Source: Paenibacillus camelliae | GTDB lineage: Bacteria > Bacillota > Bacilli > Paenibacillales > Paenibacillaceae | Reading direction: 5' to 3' | Length of the DNA stretch: 64,000 bases | Assembly: GCF_023715345.1 (NCBI RefSeq) | Contig: NZ_JAMBNY010000001.1 | Span: 744,001-808,000 of the forward strand | In this document: positions 10,549-19,538 of the stretch, piece by piece | Layout of the letters: every line of letters starts with the position of its first letter | Numbering within the stretch: the stretch's first letter is position 1 | Program-made: the position numbers and the translations under genes | Notes under the pieces: model-generated | Seen by the model: only the letters and a program-made list of their open reading frames with translations | Database searches by the model: none | What the model was told of the DNA's origin: nothing

Positions 10549-11172
10549 TTGAAAAAAATATTAATGTTATGTGTTATTCTTTTTGTTTTAATGCCTGTCC
10601 AAGCATTCGCTCATTCGAAATTAACCGAATCGATTCCAGCAGAGCAAGAGACGCTTAGCGAATCGCCTGCACAAATTTCATTGAAGTATAATACGAGCAT
10701 CTCTTCCGTAAGTACATTTACACTTGTTAATGAAAGCGGCGAAGAGCAGCAGGTTGATAATATTTCAGTAAACGATAATGAATTGAGTGGCGAGGTGCAA
10801 GGTACACTTGCCAATGGCAACTACTCCATTGAGTGGAACATAATCGGCGCTGATGGCCATGCAATTAAAGGCACAACAGCCTTTACAGTGCAAGCTGCTG
10901 AGCCTGAACCAACCGAAACTGCAAGCAATACGGAGCAGGATACCGATGCGACAGAGCCAACTGAGGAGCCTATTGATGAGCAAACTGCAGAAGAACCAAC
11001 TGCTGAACCATCACCTGAAGCTACCCCGGAAACAAGCACTGACACAAGCGCAACTGATGTGACTGAAGAAGCTGCACCTGCATCAGAGAAGAGCGCGGCC
11101 GTATGGCCATATGTCGTAATTGGTTTGATTATCATCGCAGTCGTTGCCTTTGCAATGCGTAAGCGCAAGTAG
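10549..11172 (+). CDS. copC: CopC domain copper-binding protein, membrane-anchored
   Basis: A 207-residue exported protein. A signal peptide of about 21 residues ends ...QAFA, leaving histidine at the mature N-terminus, which is the first Cu(II) ligand in CopC. The domain (about 22-115) ends with GADGHAIKGTTAFTV, whose DGH supplies another ligand. A Thr/Glu/Pro-rich linker (about 116-180) leads to a C-terminal transmembrane helix and a basic tail, so it should sit on the outer membrane face. The start is a TTG with GAGGGGG at 10534-10540. It is coupled to copD. Confidence 0.87.
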   Translation: MKKILMLCVILFVLMPVQAFAHSKLTESIPAEQETLSESPAQISLKYNTSISSVSTFTLVNESGEEQQVDNISVNDNELSGEVQGTLANGNYSIEWNIIGADGHAIKGTTAFTVQAAEPEPTETASNTEQDTDATEPTEEPIDEQTAEEPTAEPSPEATPETSTDTSATDVTEEAAPASEKSAAVWPYVVIGLIIIAVVAFAMRKRK

Positions 11173-11173
11173 T

Positions 11174-12286
11174 ATGCAGTATATATCAGAATTTTTACTA
11201 TATATCTGCTTTTCCATCGTTATGGGAAATGCAGTTATGCAGGTTGTGCCGCAGCGTTATAAGCCTTCAATCGTTGTGCCAAAGGCGCTGCTCCTCTCTG
11301 CTATACTCGCCATTCCAATTCTATCGTATGTCCCGCTTCATCTGACCGCCTTAGAATTTAAACAGTCCTTCCAGCTTAGTTATGCTGCTATGATGAAAAG
11401 CATTCTGCTGGATCTGCAAATCGGCGAGGCATGGCTATGGACTGCAGTCGGAGCTGCTGGTCTCGCGATGATTGTGGGCATCCCTGTGTTTGCCAAGGAT
11501 AGGCATATGCCTAAGATCGCACTTATGCTCACCTTGCTGCTTACCTTTTGGCTTGGCTACGGCAGCCACGTTGCCTCACTTGACGCTTTCAAAGGTCTCA
11601 TCGTACATACGGGACACTTTGTAGCCGTAGCCGTCTGGCTTGGCATCTTGTTCGTCGTAAGCTGGTTTGCCACTGATGATAACCATTGGGCTTCCTTTCT
11701 GAAATGGTTCTCTCCGCTAGCGATAACTTGTGTTGTCGTAGCGCTCATTGCCGGCATTACATTAATGTCCTACACAACACCTCAGGCTACCAATGCACTT
11801 ATGTTAAATTACGGCCAGCTAATGCTCATTAAGCATGCGAGCATTTTGCCGCTGCTATGGCTTGCGTATAGTAATGGCTTTGTATATCCGCGACTCGCTC
11901 GAGAAGGAAAACTACCATCACAGCTAAAGCTGCTTCGTATAGAGAGCATCATCGCTTTATTCGTGCTTGGCAGTACTGCCATCATGGGACAAACAGCACC
12001 GCCTCACAACGTGCTGGAAACGCTGCGGACAGAAACTCCCTCTTGGCTATTTACTACGATCTACCAAGGGTCCTTCAGTCCTGACTTACAGCTGATATGG
12101 CAATGGAATCTAAGTAGTGTGCTGCTGATTGCAGCTGCCCTGTTAGTGCTATATGCTATTCGAGCTGCTTTTCTACAGCGCAGCTTTATATGGATTGTCA
12201 TTCTTAGTATTATATTCATTGTATTTGTATATTTAGCTGTTATGTTTGGTATCGAACAAGCCCCGACAGCATTAGATAGCATATAA
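11174..12286 (+). CDS. copD: CopD family copper transport membrane protein
   Basis: A 370-residue polytopic membrane protein with about eight helices, resembling the CopD part of YcnJ and related copper uptake proteins. Conserved-looking histidines and small-residue patches occur in IVHTGHFVAVAVWLGILFVVSW and LMLIKHASILPLLWLAYSNG. I start it at the ATG at 11174, one base after the copC stop; an in-frame ATG at 11144 would overlap copC by 29 bases and adds residues that do not look membrane-like. CopC probably hands copper to it; direction of transport is inferred from the family. Confidence 0.83.
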   Translation: MQYISEFLLYICFSIVMGNAVMQVVPQRYKPSIVVPKALLLSAILAIPILSYVPLHLTALEFKQSFQLSYAAMMKSILLDLQIGEAWLWTAVGAAGLAMIVGIPVFAKDRHMPKIALMLTLLLTFWLGYGSHVASLDAFKGLIVHTGHFVAVAVWLGILFVVSWFATDDNHWASFLKWFSPLAITCVVVALIAGITLMSYTTPQATNALMLNYGQLMLIKHASILPLLWLAYSNGFVYPRLAREGKLPSQLKLLRIESIIALFVLGSTAIMGQTAPPHNVLETLRTETPSWLFTTIYQGSFSPDLQLIWQWNLSSVLLIAAALLVLYAIRAAFLQRSFIWIVILSIIFIVFVYLAVMFGIEQAPTALDSI

Positions 12287-12299
12287 AGATGTACTATTT

Positions 12300-12335
12300 A
12301 GCTGCACGACATGAGTCCGACTATGTCATGCAGCT
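12300..12335 (+). terminator. Terminator after copD
   Basis: Stem AGCTGCA-GACAT/ATGTC-TGCAGCT with an internal C/A mismatch, then TTTTT. It lies 14 bases past the copD stop and separates it from the AAA-TPR pair. Confidence 0.88.
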
Positions 12336-12451
12336 TTTTACTATTCTTTTTCAAGTAACTTAACTTACTAACAAATAGTACCAAACGAGTACATTATGGG
12401 CTATCATGAAACCATAAGATATCGCTTGTTTGGAATGGAGGATTAACTTCA

Positions 12452-13414
12452 ATGACTTTTGATGGACACGATGAATTAAGTGAACGCAGACGCAATAAGC
12501 TCAAATTGATGCGCTTTGATCAGGATCAGCAAGAGCTTGTCATAACTGAAAAACCACAGGAAACCTTCGAGGATGTCGGTGGCTTAGAGGACGTAAAGAA
12601 AAAAATCAATCTAAATTTTATTTTGCCGATCAAGCAGCCTGAGATTTTTGCGGCTTATGGTAAAGATGTCGGTGGCAGTATCTTACTATACGGACCGCCT
12701 GGCTGTGGTAAAACATTTTTAGCAAGATCGATTGCAGGTGAGATTGAAGCAAACTTTCTACATATCGAGCTGCAAGCGATCCTTTCTATGTATGTTGGCC
12801 AAAGTGAAGTCAATCTGCATGATATTTTTGAACGCGCACGTGAAAACAAGCCCTGCGTCATTTTCATAGACGAGCTTGACGCCATGGGAGGCAGCCGAAA
12901 CCAAATGCGTCAGCATCACGACCGAATGCTGGTCAATCAGCTTTTGCTGGAGCTAGACGGAATTCAAGCGCTCAATAGCGGTGTATTCGTTATTGGCGCT
13001 ACGAATACGCCGTGGTATCTCGATTCGGCTCTACGTCGTCCAGGTCGGTTTAATCATATGATGTTTGTACAGCCTCCTGCTGAACAAGAGCGCGAGCTAA
13101 TCCTTAAGCTTAAGCTCGACAGTAAGCCTGTCGGTAAACTTGACCTACAGCAAATCGCCAAACAGACAAAGCATTTTTCTGGAGCAGACCTAGAACAGCT
13201 CGTACGTGATGCAGTTGAACGCGCACTGGAGAGGACACTGGAAACTGGCAGCATCCAACCAATCGAGCAGACTGACCTGCTGCAAGCTGCTAAACGTCGG
13301 AAAGCAACGACCGTAGAATGGTTCTCTACTGCTAAAAACTATGCTACCTTCAGTGATCCTAATGGTGATTATGAAGGCATCTTAGCCTATATGAAGAGCA
13401 ACGGCTTAAAATAA
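12452..13414 (+). CDS. AAA family ATPase, Cdc48/FtsH-like single module
   Basis: A 320-residue soluble ATPase with one AAA module. The lead-in ETFEDVGGLEDVKKKI is typical of the classic AAA clade; Walker A GPPGCGKTF is near residue 81, Walker B VIFIDELDAMGG near 135, and GATNTPWYLDSALRRPGRF supplies sensor 1 and arginine fingers. A C-terminal helical lid follows. There is no protease domain or second AAA ring, so it probably remodels proteins as a hexamer with partners. It is paired with the TPR membrane protein 27 bases downstream. The substrate is unknown. Confidence 0.88.
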   Translation: MTFDGHDELSERRRNKLKLMRFDQDQQELVITEKPQETFEDVGGLEDVKKKINLNFILPIKQPEIFAAYGKDVGGSILLYGPPGCGKTFLARSIAGEIEANFLHIELQAILSMYVGQSEVNLHDIFERARENKPCVIFIDELDAMGGSRNQMRQHHDRMLVNQLLLELDGIQALNSGVFVIGATNTPWYLDSALRRPGRFNHMMFVQPPAEQERELILKLKLDSKPVGKLDLQQIAKQTKHFSGADLEQLVRDAVERALERTLETGSIQPIEQTDLLQAAKRRKATTVEWFSTAKNYATFSDPNGDYEGILAYMKSNGLK

Positions 13415-13441
13415 GGGATATTTACGCAGGAGGAATCATCA

Positions 13442-14320
13442 ATGGTAACTGAACTGGTCCATAATGTGACACGATCTAGAGCCTATCAGCTTATGGAGTG
13501 GAAGAGGTATAAGGAAGCATTAGATGAAGCAATGAAACTTCTTCAAGAGGATCCTGACGATTCCGAAGCCTATTCTTTGATCGCTCTTATTTATTTCCGT
13601 CAGGATGAACATGATCACGCACTTCATTGGTGCGATGAAGCGCTGCGTCGTGACCCAGAAAATTTGCAAGCCTGGTATGTTAAAACATTAAGCTATTACG
13701 ATTCAGAGAACTGGAAGCAGTTTGATGCAACGATCGAACAAGCCATTCAGCTCGATCCAGATGAAGCAGTATATTACTTTTTACTTGCTAATCGAAAGCT
13801 CACTCGTAATCAATACGAGCCCGCCAAGCAGCAGCTATTAGTTGCCCTTGAGCTTGATCCTGATCAGGCGCTTTATTTAGCTAATTTAAGCTATATTGAA
13901 GCACTTCTCGGAGATATGGAAGCTTCGAAGCAGCTGGAAAAGGAAGCGCTGAAGCGTGATGCCGAATCCAAAACCGTTTATCTATATTTAAGCTGGTCTG
14001 CTGATCGCCGAGGTGATGATCAGGCTCAGCTTCTTTATCTAAAAAATGCAATTCAGCTGGACCCAGTTGACGAGCAAATCCGAAAGGAATATCTAGAAGG
14101 ACTACAGAAGAATTATTTCTTCTATCGCATCCTTTTAGCGCCTAGCAAGTGGATTAGTCGTATGAAGCCATGGCAAGTATTTTTAAGCTGGATCGTGGCT
14201 TGGATTGTGTTTCGACCGCTCGTCGTTGTCTTTATTGTTTTATATATAATAGCCTTCTGGTTGAGCAAGCTGCTCGTGCACGTTAAAGTGTTCGGCTGGA
14301 CGTTTAGACGGCATAAATAA
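13442..14320 (+). CDS. TPR protein with C-terminal membrane segment
   Basis: A 292-residue protein with at least five tetratricopeptide repeats over residues 10-225; recurring A..LDP blocks include EQAIQLDPDEAVYYF, LLVALELDPDQALYL and KNAIQLDPVDEQIR. Hydrophobic segments from about 235 to 280 anchor it in the membrane and leave a short basic tail. GCAGGAGG gives a strong ribosome site. Pairing with the AAA gene suggests it is a membrane-bound adaptor that brings substrates to the ATPase. A TPR gene (yrrB) is also near mnmA in B. subtilis, but this longer membrane protein is different. Confidence 0.85.
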   Translation: MVTELVHNVTRSRAYQLMEWKRYKEALDEAMKLLQEDPDDSEAYSLIALIYFRQDEHDHALHWCDEALRRDPENLQAWYVKTLSYYDSENWKQFDATIEQAIQLDPDEAVYYFLLANRKLTRNQYEPAKQQLLVALELDPDQALYLANLSYIEALLGDMEASKQLEKEALKRDAESKTVYLYLSWSADRRGDDQAQLLYLKNAIQLDPVDEQIRKEYLEGLQKNYFFYRILLAPSKWISRMKPWQVFLSWIVAWIVFRPLVVVFIVLYIIAFWLSKLLVHVKVFGWTFRRHK

Positions 14321-14363
14321 TCTGAAGTGAAGCGCCTACGGCTAGTACGTTGGCATCTATAGA

Positions 14364-14407
14364 AAAAGCTGCTCCATATTACTCGTCTGAGTGTTGGAGC
14401 AGCTTTT
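14364..14407. terminator. Bidirectional terminator between TPR gene and rarA
   Basis: A perfect stem AAAAGCTGCTCCA/TGGAGCAGCTTTT with T runs on both strands lies between convergent genes. The remaining bases to 14530 contain no gene or structure I can support. Confidence 0.9.
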
Positions 14408-14530
14408 CGTTTACTTTAATTTAATGCTTAACTTGCTGACTGCGTGCTGCCGTTCCGGGATGAAGGTGTTCCCATCGCTGTTATTGTCGAATTTCTTTTA
14501 ATCGAATACCACGGTAACCTAATTAGCAGC

Positions 14531-15847
14531 CTACTTCTGCCTTCTTCTCTTCTCTTGATTGATCGCAATTTTCGCTTCGGCTCCTTGCTCTGTCGCTTGG
14601 TAGAGCTCGACATGTGCGATTCGTTCAGGCAGGTACTGCTGCTTCACATAGTGGTTAGGGTAGTCGTGTGGATACTTGTAGCCTTTATGTCCAAGCTGCT
14701 CCGCTCCCTTATAGTGGGTATCACGCAAATGATGCGGAACTTCGTCTACACCAAACTGCTCGATCATGCTATACGCTTTGCCAATCGCAACCGCCGTTGC
14801 ATTAGACTTCGGACTTTCTACAGAGAATAGAATCGCTTGTGCAATATTGTACTTCGCTTCCGGCCAGCCAATCTTATGATAGGCGTCCATAGCGGTAACC
14901 GCCTGTACCATCGCTTGCGGGTTTGCTAGACCAATATCTTCGCTGCAGGCTACGATTAGACGTCTTAGGAACGTCATCGGGTCCATTCCCAGCTTTTCCA
15001 CTGCATAGAAAAACCAATAAAGCGCAGCATCGCTTGAACCGCGAACGCTTTTATGAAAAGCGGACAATACATCATACTGCATCGACGTATCTGCCCGAAT
15101 CGTCCGTTTACGAATCGATTCCTGGGCAATTTCAAGTGTAACGTGAACGGTTCCATCACTGCTAGAGCTCGTCGTTACTGCTGCAAGCTCCAGCGCATTA
15201 AGCGCTCTACGAATGTCTCCACCTGCCATCAGTGCAAAATGCTCTAGCGCTTCCTGATCCACATTAAGCTTCATAAAGCCTAGACCGCGAACGGAATCAG
15301 ACAGCGCTCGCTCCATCGCTAGCATTGTATGCTTAGGCTCTAATGGCTCCAGCTGAAACAGCGTTGAGCGTGACATTAAGGCTCCATTCACATGATGAAA
15401 TGGATTTTCTGTCGTCGCTCCAATAAAGATAATGATCCCTTGCTCCACCGCAGGTAAAAGCGCATCCTGGCGTGACGTATTGAAGCGATGTACCTCATCA
15501 AGAAACAGAATCGTCTTTTTACCGTAGAGCGCTTTATTATTTTTAGCACGCTCTATCACTTCTCTGACGTCTTTAACGGATGCATCCACTGCATTCAGTC
15601 TTACAAATTCACCCTTCGTATGCTGTGAAATAATGTTCGCGAGCGTCGTTTTCCCGCAGCCTGGCGGTCCATACAGAAGGATTGAGCTGATCTGATCGCT
15701 TTCAATTGCTCTTCTTAGTAGCTTTCCAGGACCAACGATATGCTCCTGCCCAATATATTCATCTAATGTTTGAGGCCTAATTCGATCTGCAAGCAGCTTA
15801 TGCTCAATATTAGGCTGCTGCTCATCTTCCAATGAAAATAAATCCAT
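14531..15847 (-). CDS. rarA: Replication-associated recombination protein A (RarA/MgsA)
   Basis: An AAA+ ATPase of 438 residues of the clamp-loader-like WHIP/MgsA family that acts at stalled replication forks. It opens with MDLFSLEDEQQPN and has RPQTLDEYIGQEHIVGPGK, Walker A LYGPPGCGKTT, Walker B ILFLDEVHRFN and sensor GATTENPFH. The C-terminal half contains the MgsA tetramerisation region (RLIVACSEDIGLANPQA). I prefer the ATG at 15847 over a GTG nine bases upstream, which sits too close to the AGG site. It corresponds to yrvN in B. subtilis. Confidence 0.95.
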   Translation of the reverse strand: MDLFSLEDEQQPNIEHKLLADRIRPQTLDEYIGQEHIVGPGKLLRRAIESDQISSILLYGPPGCGKTTLANIISQHTKGEFVRLNAVDASVKDVREVIERAKNNKALYGKKTILFLDEVHRFNTSRQDALLPAVEQGIIIFIGATTENPFHHVNGALMSRSTLFQLEPLEPKHTMLAMERALSDSVRGLGFMKLNVDQEALEHFALMAGGDIRRALNALELAAVTTSSSSDGTVHVTLEIAQESIRKRTIRADTSMQYDVLSAFHKSVRGSSDAALYWFFYAVEKLGMDPMTFLRRLIVACSEDIGLANPQAMVQAVTAMDAYHKIGWPEAKYNIAQAILFSVESPKSNATAVAIGKAYSMIEQFGVDEVPHHLRDTHYKGAEQLGHKGYKYPHDYPNHYVKQQYLPERIAHVELYQATEQGAEAKIAINQEKRRRQK

Positions 15848-15879
15848 GCTAAACACAACCTATTCAAGTAATTATGTCT

Positions 15880-15908
15880 ATTATAGCATAAACGTACATT
15901 TGTTCTTA
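15880..15908 (-). promoter_or_regulatory. rarA promoter with a possible SOS-like half box
   Basis: The minus strand has an extended -10 (TGC then TATAAT, 15880-15885). AGAACAAATGTACG at 15893-15906 overlaps the spacer and -35 zone. It shares its first 11 bases with the better LexA-type box upstream of ruvC but matches only 11 of 14 consensus positions. Confidence 0.5.
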
Positions 15909-15935
15909 TCCCTTTAGTTCATATTCTATAAAGGT

Positions 15936-16715
15936 CTATCTCATCCTGCCCCAATATACATCTGTTCGATAGATCATCTTAACGACTCCTCCCTGCTCAT
16001 GTCGCTTAAACAAAGCTTCAATATCATTCATAAACGCATCGTAGCGGACATCGTGCTCAGAGATGCTGAAAGAGGAGGATTGAATTCTGCCAACGAGCTG
16101 TTCATAGGTGAGCGGCTGCTCGTTGTAGTAGCTAACTAGCTGCGGCTCGCTGTCGTAAAAGGAGCTTAGCGCTTTAACGCTCATTTGCTTATGCTTTACT
16201 TGATCATACTGCTCACCATATCGTAAAAATAGCGACTCGTAATCACGAACAAATTCAGAGGCATCTACATCCCGCTGATTCCATAGCAGCACAACGTTCG
16301 CCTGCGGTTTTAGTACTCGTATAAACTCGGTACGAGCACGCTTTTGGTCAAACCAATGAAATGATTGCGCACATACAATACCATCCACACTTTGATCCTC
16401 AAGTTCTGTACTTTCAGCGGAACCGGCCGTTACAAGCAGCATGTTTGCGTGCACCTTTTGATCGCTAACGTATACATGCAGTTGCTCATTAAGCGCTTGT
16501 CGCATCTCTTCATTCGGCTCTACAGCAATTACGTTAACCCCTTCATCTAGCAGCAGCTTTGTAAATATCCCTGTCCCAGCCCCAATATCAGCAACACGCA
16601 TTTGCTCTGTCCAGCCAACGGTATTCATTAAATGACTAATGACCTGTGGCGGATAGCTAGGACGGTACTTCACATATTGCTTGGAGCGTCCAGAAAATCG
16701 TTCGTTAGACTGCAT
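15936..16715 (-). CDS. Class I SAM-dependent methyltransferase
   Basis: A 259-residue methyltransferase with the Rossmann-like SAM site VADIGAGTGIFTKLLLDEG (motif I), IAVEPNEEM (motif II acidic residue) and DGIVCAQSFHWFDQKRA (motif post-I/IV). This arrangement resembles the methyltransferase 11 family of small-molecule enzymes; the substrate cannot be read from sequence. AAGGAGG is seven bases before the ATG. It lies between rarA and the tcdA terminator with no partner gene, and is a likely single-gene unit. Confidence 0.88.
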   Translation of the reverse strand: MQSNERFSGRSKQYVKYRPSYPPQVISHLMNTVGWTEQMRVADIGAGTGIFTKLLLDEGVNVIAVEPNEEMRQALNEQLHVYVSDQKVHANMLLVTAGSAESTELEDQSVDGIVCAQSFHWFDQKRARTEFIRVLKPQANVVLLWNQRDVDASEFVRDYESLFLRYGEQYDQVKHKQMSVKALSSFYDSEPQLVSYYNEQPLTYEQLVGRIQSSSFSISEHDVRYDAFMNDIEALFKRHEQGGVVKMIYRTDVYWGRMR

Positions 16716-16800
16716 ATTAGAAACCTCCTTAAAATGATGTTATGTAGAATGATGCTAGATACCTTCTACTCCGTCAATCATCCAATGATAGCTGGAGTAG

Positions 16801-16846
16801 AAAAGGACTATTCAAGCTGAAGTTCCCTCGCTTAAATAGTCCTTTT
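16801..16846 (-). terminator. Terminator of the hisS-aspS-tcdA operon
   Basis: Stem AAAAGGACTATT/AATAGTCCTTTT enclosing a second short pairing (AAGC/GCTT), with T residues on both strands. It is downstream of tcdA. A wider inverted pair, CTTCTACTCC (from 16760) with GGAGTAGAA just before the stem, lies beside it. Confidence 0.86.
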
Positions 16847-16900
16847 TATTACATTCCATTCGTTCTTACGTTATTACTGTTACTGCTTAACTGCTCGCTG

Positions 16901-16928
16901 TTAATGACTTATTTCAATAAGTCATTAA
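16901..16928. repeat. Perfect 13-bp inverted repeat at the tcdA stop
   Basis: TTAATGACTTATT-TC-AATAAGTCATTAA spans the last codons and stop of tcdA. No T run follows. It may protect the 3' end or be chance. Confidence 0.45.
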
Positions 16929-17646
16929 TTACTGCGCTTGCCATAACAAGTCCTGCTACACTCGGTACAAAGGCAGTACTCGCTGGCGGCTGCTGCGCTT
17001 TACGAATTTCTGGCGCATTCTCAGGCACGATGCGCTGCGTTACATCCTCGCGCGGTTTGATTGGATCTTCATCAGAAAACACAACCTTAACGCCCTTTTT
17101 AATGCCGTCCTTACGAAGCTTTGTACGTACCACACGTGCAATGGGATCCGTATGCGTTTTAGAAATATCCGCTATTCTAAAGCGAGTCGGGTCCATTTTA
17201 TTAGCCGCACCCATGCTAGAAATAATCGGAATATTACGCTTCAAGCACTCTTTGATTAAGTGCACCTTATAAATGATCGTATCGGAAGCGTCAACGACGT
17301 AATCAAGCTTTTGTTCAAAGAACTTTTCGTACGTTTCTTCCGTATAGAACATGCGTAGTGCAATCGCGTCGCATTCTGGATTAATTAGCTTAATTCGGTC
17401 ACGCATTAGATCCGCTTTAGGTTGACCAATTGTAGTCGTAAGAGCATGAATTTGACGATTAATATTCGTAATATCCACAACATCCTTATCCACCAATATG
17501 ATGCGGCCAACTCCTGTTCTTGCTAATGCTTCAGCGGCAAAGGTACCTACGCCTCCAATGCCTAGAACCGCAACCGTGCTATTTTTCATCTTCTCCAGTC
17601 CTTCAGGACCGATCGCAAGCTCTGTTCGAGAAAATTGATGAAGCAT
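16909..17646 (-). CDS. tcdA: tRNA threonylcarbamoyladenosine dehydratase (TcdA/CsdL family)
   Basis: An E1-like ATP-dependent enzyme of 245 residues that cyclises the t6A base at position 37 of ANN-decoding tRNAs. It has the nucleotide site VLGIGGVGTFAAEALARTGVG, DKDVVDITNINRQIHA and DASDTIIYKVHLIKECL. In this family RxxIxPEN (here QRIVPENAPE) precedes the C-terminus. AAGGAGG supports the ATG. It follows aspS by 32 bases and so belongs to the hisS T-box transcript, as yrvM does in B. subtilis. Confidence 0.94.
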   Translation of the reverse strand: MLHQFSRTELAIGPEGLEKMKNSTVAVLGIGGVGTFAAEALARTGVGRIILVDKDVVDITNINRQIHALTTTIGQPKADLMRDRIKLINPECDAIALRMFYTEETYEKFFEQKLDYVVDASDTIIYKVHLIKECLKRNIPIISSMGAANKMDPTRFRIADISKTHTDPIARVVRTKLRKDGIKKGVKVVFSDEDPIKPREDVTQRIVPENAPEIRKAQQPPASTAFVPSVAGLVMASAVINDLLK

Positions 17647-17678
17647 GCTGCTGTACTGCCTCCTTTAGGTTCCAGTTA

Positions 17679-19493
17679 TTATTGTTCCTGATTCGCTTCT
17701 ACAGCTTGTGCTGCAACAGGCTTCGGTTTTACAACTGTGCGAATATGAAGCTGTTCAAGCTGAGATAGCTCAACCTCGGATGGAGCATCACATAGCAGAT
17801 CCGTTGCGCTAGCTGTTTTAGGGAACGCAATCGTCTCACGAAGGTTTGTACGACCTGCAAGCAGCATAACTAGACGGTCAAAGCCGAATGCAATACCACC
17901 ATGTGGAGGTGTACCGTAATCGAAGGCATCAAGTAGGAAGCCGAATTTCTCATGTGCTTCTTCCATTGTAAAGCCTAGTGCCTTAAACATTTTTTCCTGT
18001 ACATCACGTTTATAGATACGCATCGATCCGCCGCCAACTTCGTAGCCATTTAACACTAAGTCATACGCTTGTGCACGAATTTGGCCTGGATCTGTATCAA
18101 AGTAAGCAATGTCATCCTCGTTAGGACGAGTGAACGGATGATGCTCTGCTACATAGCGTTTCGCTTCTTCATCATAGCCTAGCAATGGGAAGTCAACGAC
18201 CCAAGCGAATTTGAATTCAGATTCATTAATAAGGTTTAGATCCTTGCCAAGCTTCAAGCGTAGGTTACCAAGCACGTCTGCAACGACTTTTGGCTTATCA
18301 GCAGAGAATGTAAGCAGGTCGCCTTCTTCAACATTCAGACGCTCAGTCAACGCTGCGATTTCCTCTTCCTTCAAGAACTTAACGATTGGACCTCTCCACT
18401 CGCCATCCTTCACTTGAATCCATGCAAGACCTTTACCGCCATAGCGTGCTGCAAACGGCTGAAGATCATCAAGCTCTTTACGGCTCCAGTTCGCACAGCC
18501 CTTCGCATTTAGCGCTTTAACGACGCCACCCTTAGAAGCAACCGTTGCGAACACTTTAACATCGCTTGAAGCTACGATATCCGTAATATCTTCAATTTCA
18601 AGACCGAAGCGAAGATCTGGCTTGTCAGAGCCGTACTTGTTCATCGCGTCTTTGTACGTGATACGTTGGAACGGAAGCTGAAGCTCTACACCAACAGTTT
18701 CACGAAGAAGCTTAGCCATAAGCTGCTCCATCATGCCTAGCAATTGATCCTGAGACAAGAAAGAAGTCTCGATATCGACTTGTGTAAATTCTGGCTGACG
18801 GTCAGCACGTAGATCCTCGTCACGGAAGCAGCGAGCGATTTGATAATAGCGCTCAACTCCACCAACCATGAGCAATTGCTTGAAGATTTGTGGTGATTGC
18901 GGTAGTGCGAAAAATTCACCTTCATGAACACGTGAAGGAACGAGATAATCACGAGCGCCTTCAGGTGTGCTCTTTGTCAAAATTGGTGTTTCTACGTCGA
19001 TAAAGCCTTCACCATCTAGGAAATCGCGGAAAATTTTAGCCGCTTTTGAGCGAAGCAATAGCGTTTTGTGCATTTCCGGACGACGAAGATCCAAGTAACG
19101 GTATTTTAGACGAATAGACTCGTCAACATCAACACCATCCTCGATTGCGAACGGAGGCGTTTTAGCACTGTTCATAATCTCGATTTCTGTCACACGCACT
19201 TCTATTTTTCCTGTGAACAGGTTGTCGTTAAATGTTTCTGGATCACGCTCAACAACTGTACCTTTAACTGCCAACACATACTCATTACGTGCACGGTCTG
19301 CAATTTCAAGCGCTTGGCCAGAAAAATCAGGGTTAAATACGATCTGTACAATACCTGTGCGGTCGCGTAGATCGATAAACAATACGCCGCCAAGGTCACG
19401 GCGTCGTTGTACCCAGCCATTCAGTGTTACTTCTTTACCTACATCTGCAAGAGATAGTGTCCCACAGTTTGTGTTTCTCAACATCGTCGTCAT
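17679..19493 (-). CDS. aspS: Aspartyl-tRNA synthetase
   Basis: A class IIb synthetase of 604 residues. An N-terminal OB-fold anticodon domain (about 1-110, [23 protein letters not shown]) is followed by the catalytic core, with [17 protein letters not shown] in motif 2 and [13 protein letters not shown] in motif 3. The GAD insertion domain lies in between, as in bacterial enzymes. A short tail rich in Ala, Val and Glu closes the protein. AGAGGG precedes the ATG. It starts 45 bases after hisS and is probably regulated by the same histidine T-box. Confidence 0.98.
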   Translation of the reverse strand: MTTMLRNTNCGTLSLADVGKEVTLNGWVQRRRDLGGVLFIDLRDRTGIVQIVFNPDFSGQALEIADRARNEYVLAVKGTVVERDPETFNDNLFTGKIEVRVTEIEIMNSAKTPPFAIEDGVDVDESIRLKYRYLDLRRPEMHKTLLLRSKAAKIFRDFLDGEGFIDVETPILTKSTPEGARDYLVPSRVHEGEFFALPQSPQIFKQLLMVGGVERYYQIARCFRDEDLRADRQPEFTQVDIETSFLSQDQLLGMMEQLMAKLLRETVGVELQLPFQRITYKDAMNKYGSDKPDLRFGLEIEDITDIVASSDVKVFATVASKGGVVKALNAKGCANWSRKELDDLQPFAARYGGKGLAWIQVKDGEWRGPIVKFLKEEEIAALTERLNVEEGDLLTFSADKPKVVADVLGNLRLKLGKDLNLINESEFKFAWVVDFPLLGYDEEAKRYVAEHHPFTRPNEDDIAYFDTDPGQIRAQAYDLVLNGYEVGGGSMRIYKRDVQEKMFKALGFTMEEAHEKFGFLLDAFDYGTPPHGGIAFGFDRLVMLLAGRTNLRETIAFPKTASATDLLCDAPSEVELSQLEQLHIRTVVKPKPVAAQAVEANQEQ

Positions 19494-19538
19494 TTGAAGT
19501 CCCTCTTTCTTATTCTCATTAATTTATGGATTCAGTCA

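Noticed and set aside
14428-14830. Small open frames on both strands at the rarA 3' end
   Set aside because: They overlap rarA in other frames and lack ribosome sites or recognisable motifs.
16716-16908. 6S RNA near aspS as in B. subtilis
   Set aside because: The gap holds a ribosome site and terminator but no long rod-like pairing; the aspS-tcdA gap is only 32 bases.
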